25,061 nucleotides of DNA from an uncultured Eubacteriales bacterium (GTDB lineage: Bacteria > Bacillota > Clostridia > Oscillospirales > Oscillospiraceae): contig URNZ01000024.1 in assembly GCA_900549405.1 (NCBI GenBank), positions 1 to 25,061 of the forward strand. The letters run 5' to 3'. Below are positions 20,379 to 25,061 of this stretch, piece by piece; the stretch's first letter is position 1, and every line of letters begins with the position of its first letter. The notes under the pieces were generated by a model. The model was not told the origin of the DNA, ran no database searches, and saw only the letters and a program-made list of their open reading frames with translations. The position numbers were made by a program, and so were the translations under genes.

Positions 20379-22499
20379 TTAACCCGCCACAAAGCGGATG
20401 ACCATGCCGTTTTCTTTGCAGAAGGTCTGGAAGCGCTCGGTGCTGTTTTCGCCGCCGAACTCCTCCAGCAGCAGCTCGCCCAGGTCCTTGTCCAGGCCGT
20501 GCTTCCGGCGCAGCTGGACCAGCAGGTGCCGCCCGGCCTCCTCGCCCATGTTGCAGCGGAAGGGATAGGGGTCCTTGCCGTGGGCGGCCTGGCTGGCGGG
20601 GCCACGGTCCTCGCCCACAAAGACCACGCTGTCGTCGGTCAGGCGGATGGCCCGGCTGCCCGCCTCAGAGGCGAACAGGCCATACTCCCCGTCCTCCAGG
20701 TCCCGGTCGATCTGCTTCCAGAATGGGGCGTTCCACCGGTCCTCCAGGCGCTCGGCCTCCTTCCGGGGCAGAGCCCGGACCTGCTGGGGCAGGGTCTCCT
20801 TCATGGGCACCCACTGGGGGTCGCCCTTGGTCAGCACGGTGCGGCTGCCGTCGGCGCCCATCTGATACAGGTGCTGCTCGCCCTCGTCCATGGCATAGGT
20901 GACGAACAGGTCCTTCACCAGGCCGTTCATCTCCTGATAGGCGTTGGCCGTCTCGGTGTGGCCCTTCATGGGGGCCAGGGCGGCCAGCAGGCGGCCATAA
21001 TACCAGGCCTGCATGTGCTTGGGGGCGTTGAAGCGCTGCCACAGCTTGTCCCCCACCTTCCGGCGGTCATTATACATGCTGTGCAGATTGGCCAGCTTGT
21101 CGGCCAGGATCAGCTTCTTCTCCCGCAGCCCGGCGTCGGTGGCCTGGGCGATGGCCTGGAGCTTGCGCTGATACCACACCCGGCGCTTGTCCTCGGTGTG
21201 GGCGTTGACCAGGGTGGCCACATCCACGCCGAAGCGCTCGTAGATGTCCAGCAGAGTGGCCTGGGTGTCCTCCAGCACATCGTGGAGAGCTCCGGCGGCC
21301 AGCAGATCAAAGTCGGCGTCCATGCCGTCCAGGGCGGCCACCGTGGCCACCGGGTGAAGGACATAGGGCCGGTCAGAGCCCTTGCGGGCGGCCCCGCTGT
21401 GGCAGGCAGCGGCATACTGGATGGCCCGCTCCACCACGTCCGCCTGGCCCTGGGCGGCGGCCTGGGTCTTCCAGTCCTCCTGGCTGCCGTTCCAGATGGT
21501 CTGATACCGGGCGGTGGTCTCCTGGTCAAAGCAGGCAAACAGGATGCGCATACCGTACTTGGGGTTGATCTGCATCCAGTCGAAAGCGGTCTTCAGGGCG
21601 ATCTGGGTGGCCTCCTTCTTGGGATAGCCATAGGCCCCGGTGGAGATGGCGGGAAAGGCGATGCTGTGCAGGCCGTTCTGCCGGGCCAGCTCCAGACTGT
21701 TCCAATAGCACCGGCGCAGCAGGGCGGCGTCCTCCTCCTTGCCGGAGTAGATGGGACCCACGGTGTGGATGACGTGCTTGGCCTTCAGATCATAGCCCCC
21801 GGTGATCTTGGCCTGGCCGGTGGGGCAGCCGTTCAGCTTGCGGCACTCCTCCAGCAGCTTGGGACCGGCGGCCCGGTGGATGGCCCCGTCCACGCCGCCC
21901 CCGCCCAGCAGGGTCTCGTTGGCGGCGTTGACGATGCAGTCGGTCTCCGCCTGGGTGATGTCCATGGTGGCAAAGCCCACGGTGTTCTCCCCGGGCTGGG
22001 GCAGGTCCTTGATAAAGATGCCCTGGATCAGGGGCTTAGACAGGAAAAAGGACTGGCCCCAGGGGTTGAGCAGGATGCCCGCCAGCTGGGGGTTCATCAG
22101 GGCCTTTTGCAGATAGGTGTCGATGGTCTCGGTGACGGTGGAGCTGCGCTGGCCCTTGTCCGCCTCCTCGGGGCTGGTAAAGGCGGCGTATACCATGGCG
22201 CCGCTCTTCAGGTTCAGGGTGCGGATCTTGCAGCGGAAGTCCGCCGGGAAGGGGACGGTGTCCCCGGTCTTGGTGCCCTCAGACACCAGCTTGTCCGCGG
22301 CCTCCTTGGGAATCTCCACCGGCACGGTGAGCCGGTCTCCCCGGGCCATGGCGTTCTGAACGGCCTCCAGCACGCCGGCGGCCAGCTTCTCCTTGGGCTG
22401 CTCCTTGTTGTCATACACCTGGGAGACGGCCTGCTCCACGCCCTCCATGGCCTGGGTCCGCTCCTGGCGGTTGATGTGAATGATAAAGTCTTGGTCCAT
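20379..22499 (-). CDS. SseB-like / macro domain / SpoT-like HD hydrolase fusion protein
   Basis: A 706-residue cytoplasmic multidomain protein. Residues 30-165 resemble SseB-type domains (TETIDTYLQKALMNPQLAGI, then LNPWGQSFFLSKPLIQGIF). Residues 173-330 form a MacroD-type macro domain: CIVNAANETLLGGGGVDGAIH (188-208) and AISTGAYGYP (284-293). These residues bind ADP-ribose and, in MacroD enzymes, remove it from proteins. Residues 355-480 form an HD hydrolase like the (p)ppGpp hydrolase half of RelA/SpoT, with His382, HD at 406-407, EDT at 410-412 and Asp467, so the metal site is intact. The rest (480-706) is unrecognised. AAGGAGG precedes ATG 22499. The gene stands alone between two terminators. 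Substrates are inferred from domains only. Confidence 0.85.
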   Translation of the reverse strand: MDQDFIIHINRQERTQAMEGVEQAVSQVYDNKEQPKEKLAAGVLEAVQNAMARGDRLTVPVEIPKEAADKLVSEGTKTGDTVPFPADFRCKIRTLNLKSGAMVYAAFTSPEEADKGQRSSTVTETIDTYLQKALMNPQLAGILLNPWGQSFFLSKPLIQGIFIKDLPQPGENTVGFATMDITQAETDCIVNAANETLLGGGGVDGAIHRAAGPKLLEECRKLNGCPTGQAKITGGYDLKAKHVIHTVGPIYSGKEEDAALLRRCYWNSLELARQNGLHSIAFPAISTGAYGYPKKEATQIALKTAFDWMQINPKYGMRILFACFDQETTARYQTIWNGSQEDWKTQAAAQGQADVVERAIQYAAACHSGAARKGSDRPYVLHPVATVAALDGMDADFDLLAAGALHDVLEDTQATLLDIYERFGVDVATLVNAHTEDKRRVWYQRKLQAIAQATDAGLREKKLILADKLANLHSMYNDRRKVGDKLWQRFNAPKHMQAWYYGRLLAALAPMKGHTETANAYQEMNGLVKDLFVTYAMDEGEQHLYQMGADGSRTVLTKGDPQWVPMKETLPQQVRALPRKEAERLEDRWNAPFWKQIDRDLEDGEYGLFASEAGSRAIRLTDDSVVFVGEDRGPASQAAHGKDPYPFRCNMGEEAGRHLLVQLRRKHGLDKDLGELLLEEFGGENSTERFQTFCKENGMVIRFVAG

Positions 22500-22631
22500 T
22501 GGGTCTTTCCTCCTTCAATGGGTCCTCCGCCGGGGCGGATGATCGTTGGGTCCCCGGGGGGACAGTATCAGTTTACCAGATACGGCGGAAAAAATCTACT
22601 GCTTCCGGCCAATTCATTCCAAAAGCGTAAA

Positions 22632-22668
22632 AAACGGCGGTCCCGTCTCTTCTCCGGGACCGCCGTTT
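22632..22668 (-). terminator. Intrinsic terminator after the second LysR gene
   Basis: AAACGGCGGTCCCG (22632-22645) pairs with 22655-22668. On the minus strand it continues TTTTTTACG. The gap 22500-22677 otherwise shows no gene, and the promoter of the fusion gene could not be placed confidently. Confidence 0.9.
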
Positions 22669-22677
22669 CAGCATTTT

Positions 22678-23595
22678 TCAGCCCTCTTCGCCCTTCAGCG
22701 CCCGGTCAAAGCGCTCCATCATCCACCGGGCCTGGCGGGACAGGGGGACGTCCGGGTCGCAGACATAGCCCGCCTGCATCAGGGTGTCCTCCCCCAGGAT
22801 GGGCACCCGGCGGATCTCCGGGCTGCTGTAGGGGGAGCAGACGTCCATCATCCCCAGGCAGCACACGTCGGTGCGGGCCAGCATACTGGCGGCCAGGTGG
22901 TCGCTGTTGGTATACACCCAGTGGTCCAGCTCCTGGGCATCCACCGCCCCCACGCTCACCGTCTCCAGGTGGTGCTCCACCGAGAAGAAGTCCCGCACGC
23001 CCCGGAGGAACTTCAGCTTAGACAGCTGGTCCACGTCCACCGTCTCCACCTCATACAGGGGGTGCCTGGGCCCCACGTAGAGACACAGCCGCTTCCCGCC
23101 CCGGGGCAGAAACTTCAGCCGCTTATAGCTGACGATGTTCCGAAAGACCTCCAGCCGCTTTTGGGCAACGAAAACGATGCCCAGCTCTGAAATACCCTGG
23201 TGGACCTGGTCCACGATCTCCTCCACGCTGCCCTGGTGATACTCGATGTGGGCGTCCTCTCCCCAGGCCTGATAGAAATCCACCAGCAGTTGGGGGATCA
23301 TCCGGCTGGGATAGGCGGACAGGCGCAGGCTGTTCTCCCCCTCGGGCACGGCCAGAGAGGCCAGCTTTTCCGCAGCCTTGCGCATGATCATGGCATATTC
23401 CAGCACCGCCCGGCCAAAGGCGGTGGGCTGGACGCCCTTGCCGCTGCGCACCAGCAGCGGGCGGCCCAGCTCCTCCTCCAGGGCCCGGATGTTCTTGCTC
23501 ACGTTGGGCTGAGAGGTGTTCAGACACTCGGCGGCCCGGGACAGGCTGCCCTTTTCATAGGCGGTCACAAATATCTCCAGCTGGCGCAGATCCAC
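22678..23595 (-). CDS. LysR-family transcriptional regulator (downstream of the ammonia-lyase-like gene)
   Basis: A 305-residue regulator. The helix-turn-helix covers residues 1-62 (MDLRQLEIFVTAYEKGSLSR, SQPNVSKNIRALEEELGRPL). The effector domain runs from about residue 90, with the SELGIVFVA strand typical of the family. The start is GTG 23595 with GAGGGG upstream, since no in-frame ATG fits the conserved N-terminus. It is transcribed from its own promoter after the ammonia-lyase-like gene, in the same direction. Most LysR genes are divergent from their target, so a regulatory link to that enzyme is plausible but not shown. Confidence 0.92.
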   Translation of the reverse strand: MDLRQLEIFVTAYEKGSLSRAAECLNTSQPNVSKNIRALEEELGRPLLVRSGKGVQPTAFGRAVLEYAMIMRKAAEKLASLAVPEGENSLRLSAYPSRMIPQLLVDFYQAWGEDAHIEYHQGSVEEIVDQVHQGISELGIVFVAQKRLEVFRNIVSYKRLKFLPRGGKRLCLYVGPRHPLYEVETVDVDQLSKLKFLRGVRDFFSVEHHLETVSVGAVDAQELDHWVYTNSDHLAASMLARTDVCCLGMMDVCSPYSSPEIRRVPILGEDTLMQAGYVCDPDVPLSRQARWMMERFDRALKGEEG

Positions 23596-23637
23596 GCGTC
23601 TTCCCCTCTTTCCCTGTCGGTTTTACGGCTTGCTTCC

Positions 23638-23666
23638 AGTATAGCCAAAAATTTCAGGGTCGGCAA
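23638..23666 (-). promoter_or_regulatory. Promoter for the second LysR gene
   Basis: Minus-strand TTGCCG (23661-23666), 17-base spacer, TATACT (23638-23643). The -10 is one base from consensus. Confidence 0.6.
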
Positions 23667-23728
23667 GGGCTGAACATTAGAAAATACAGCGAAAATAGTT
23701 AAAATATTTCATCTCCACGTAAAACACG

Positions 23729-23778
23729 CCGGATTTTCCAACTATTTCTAGTGTTTTTCATCTTGTGGAAAATGCCGG
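23729..23778 (-). terminator. Hairpin just after the ammonia-lyase-like gene
   Basis: CCGGATTTTCCA (23729-23740) pairs with TGGAAAATgCCGG (23766-23778, one bulge) around a 25-base AT-rich loop that can pair further. It starts directly at the stop codon and is followed on the minus strand by GTGTTTTACG. It is probably a terminator, with an untypically large loop. Confidence 0.5.
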
Positions 23779-25061
23779 TCACATCATGCTCCGCCCCAGC
23801 TGCGCCTCGGCGGTGTTCACCAGCTCCCCGCTGCGGACCATCTGGAACAGGGCCTCGATGTCGGGCTGGAAGAACCGGTCCTCCTTGGCATAGGCCACCT
23901 GCTGCCGCACCTGGTCGTGAAGACGGGCAGTCACGGGGGACTGCTTCTCCGGCAGCATGTCGATGGCCTGGAGGGCCACCATGATCTCGATGGCGATGAC
24001 GTAATCCAGCTTGCGCACCGCCTGGCAGGCCCGGCGGGCGGCGTTATAGGACATGGACACCGGGTCCTCCTGCCCGGCGCAGGTGGGGATGGAGTCGATG
24101 CTGGCGGGGATGGCCAGCAGCTTGATCTCGTTCACCAGTCCGGCGGCCACATACTGGGGGATCATCATGCCGTTGTTCAGGCCCGGCTCGGCCACCAAAA
24201 AGGCGGGCAGGCCGTCGTTCAGGTTCCGGTCCACCATGCGGGAGATGCTCCGCTCCGTCTCCTTGCCCGCGATGGCGCAGGCCATGCCGATGATGTCCGC
24301 GTGGGAGCCGACAAAGGTCCCGTCGAAGTTGCCGCACATCAGGGCCACGCCGTCCCCGTCCTCGGTGCCGAAGATCTCCGGGTTGTCGCTGATGGAGTGC
24401 ATCTCCTCCACAATGGCCGTCTGGGCCTCGCCCACTAAGCGGCGGATAGAGGCGTGGACCTGGGGCATGGCCCGCAGCAGGCAGGAGTCCTGGACCTTGT
24501 CCCCCGCGTGCTTCTCGCACAGCTCGCTGCCCGCGAGCATGTCCCGCATGAGTTGGGCGGCCTGCTGCTGCTCCGGGTGGGCCTTGGCGGCGTGGATGCG
24601 CGCGTCCAGAGCCTTGGGCGTGCCCCGCAGGGCCTCGTAGCACAGCACCCCGGCGATCTCCGCATTCTTGGCCGCCAGGATCGAGTCGTAGCTGGCCAGC
24701 AGGCCGAAGGCGGTGACGGAGATGGTGCCGTTGAGCATGGACAGGCCCTCCTTGCACTCCAGCTCCAGGGGCTCCAGGCCCTCCCGCTCCAGCACCTGGG
24801 CGGTGGGCACCTTCTGGCCCTTCTCCAGGATATAGCCCTCGCCGATGTAGGTCAGGGCCAGGTGGGCCTCCACGCTGAGATAGGCCACCGAGCCCTCTCC
24901 GGGGGCATAGGGGGTGATGTTCCGGTTCAGGAACTGGCGGATGCGCTCCAGGGTCTCCAGGCGGATGCCGGAGTGGGCCTTGCCCGCGTTCAGAATGGTC
25001 ATCAGCATGACGGCCCGGGCCTCCTCCTCCGTCAGCGGCTCGCCCACGGCGCAGGCGTGGG
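23779..25061 (-). CDS. Histidine ammonia-lyase-family protein lacking the MIO Ala-Ser-Gly motif (N-terminus beyond window)
   Basis: 427 residues are visible; the frame is open past the right edge. The family N-terminal block HACAVGEPLTEEEARAVM corresponds to the SHA.G.GEPL region of HutH, so about 80-90 residues are missing. Further HutH-like blocks are APGEGSVAYLSVEAHLAL (about residues 52-69 of the visible part), VQDSCLLRAMPQVHAS, EMHSISDNPEIFG and GNFDGTFVGSHADIIGMA. In HutH the first reads GSVGASGDLAPLAHLAL, with Ala-Ser-Gly cyclising to the MIO electrophile. Here the loop is three residues shorter and has no ASG. The translation was checked from the bases and shows no frameshift. A GTG at 25047 is internal, not the real start. 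The reaction catalysed is uncertain. Confidence 0.85.
   Translation of the reverse strand, partial: HACAVGEPLTEEEARAVMLMTILNAGKAHSGIRLETLERIRQFLNRNITPYAPGEGSVAYLSVEAHLALTYIGEGYILEKGQKVPTAQVLEREGLEPLELECKEGLSMLNGTISVTAFGLLASYDSILAAKNAEIAGVLCYEALRGTPKALDARIHAAKAHPEQQQAAQLMRDMLAGSELCEKHAGDKVQDSCLLRAMPQVHASIRRLVGEAQTAIVEEMHSISDNPEIFGTEDGDGVALMCGNFDGTFVGSHADIIGMACAIAGKETERSISRMVDRNLNDGLPAFLVAEPGLNNGMMIPQYVAAGLVNEIKLLAIPASIDSIPTCAGQEDPVSMSYNAARRACQAVRKLDYVIAIEIMVALQAIDMLPEKQSPVTARLHDQVRQQVAYAKEDRFFQPDIEALFQMVRSGELVNTAEAQLGRSMM

Noticed and set aside
22567..22583. Possible operator TATCAGTTTACCAGATA upstream of the macro-HD gene
   Set aside because: Only the outer four bases pair symmetrically, so it is too weak to call a site.
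20361..23021. 886-codon open frame on the plus strand
   Set aside because: It is antisense to the SseB-macro-HD gene and runs on into the LysR gene. Its protein is low-complexity G/L/V/H-rich, typical of the antisense frame of GC-rich genes, while the minus-strand frames contain clear domains.

Overview
The window is high-GC (visibly above 60% in most genes) DNA from an endospore-forming Firmicute. The spoIIIA operon and spoIIR, plus the gene repertoire and codon style, suggest an uncultured or gut member of the Oscillospiraceae (Flavonifractor/Oscillibacter-like Clostridia). The genus is an inference from general resemblance, not from a database match. I saw no rRNA, tRNA, CRISPR array, transposase or phage gene.

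Left part (1-6146, all minus strand): spoIIIAA-AB-AC-AD-AE, in which spoIIIAE runs in frame into the C-terminal part of a nitroreductase at about position 120. Upstream of it lie a pyridoxamine-phosphate-oxidase-like gene and pnuC, the latter with a structured, terminator-like leader. Next come a LysE-type amino-acid exporter and a LysR regulator. The spoIIIA operon builds the mother-cell half of the feeding-tube channel during engulfment.

Central part (6238-14005, plus strand): an Lrp/AsnC regulator overlapping a class I aminotransferase; a tandem and inverted GATGAGTTAGGAG repeat; ThrH (phosphoserine phosphatase/homoserine phosphotransferase type); a DUF1015 protein; ispE (isoprenoid synthesis); spoIIR (forespore signal that activates sigma-E); an orphan HisC-like aminotransferase; and an aldo/keto reductase. 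Much of this stretch is amino-acid metabolism (Lrp, two aminotransferases, ThrH, probably DUF1015).

Right part (14074-25061): a MoxR-type AAA+ ATPase and VWA-protein pair (minus), divergent from a BlaI/BlaR1 signalling pair (plus) with two visible BlaI-type operators. Then, on the minus strand, come a lower-GC AAA_14/DUF4143 ATPase that looks acquired, a three-domain SseB-like/macro/SpoT-like-HD fusion protein, a LysR regulator and a histidine ammonia-lyase-family protein cut by the right edge.

The most unusual items are the SseB-macro-HD fusion (20379-22499), the ammonia-lyase-family protein whose MIO-forming Ala-Ser-Gly loop is missing (23779-25061), the BlaR1 homologue with a non-penicillin-binding sensor tail, and the spoIIIAE/nitroreductase chimera at the left edge, which may be an assembly artefact.
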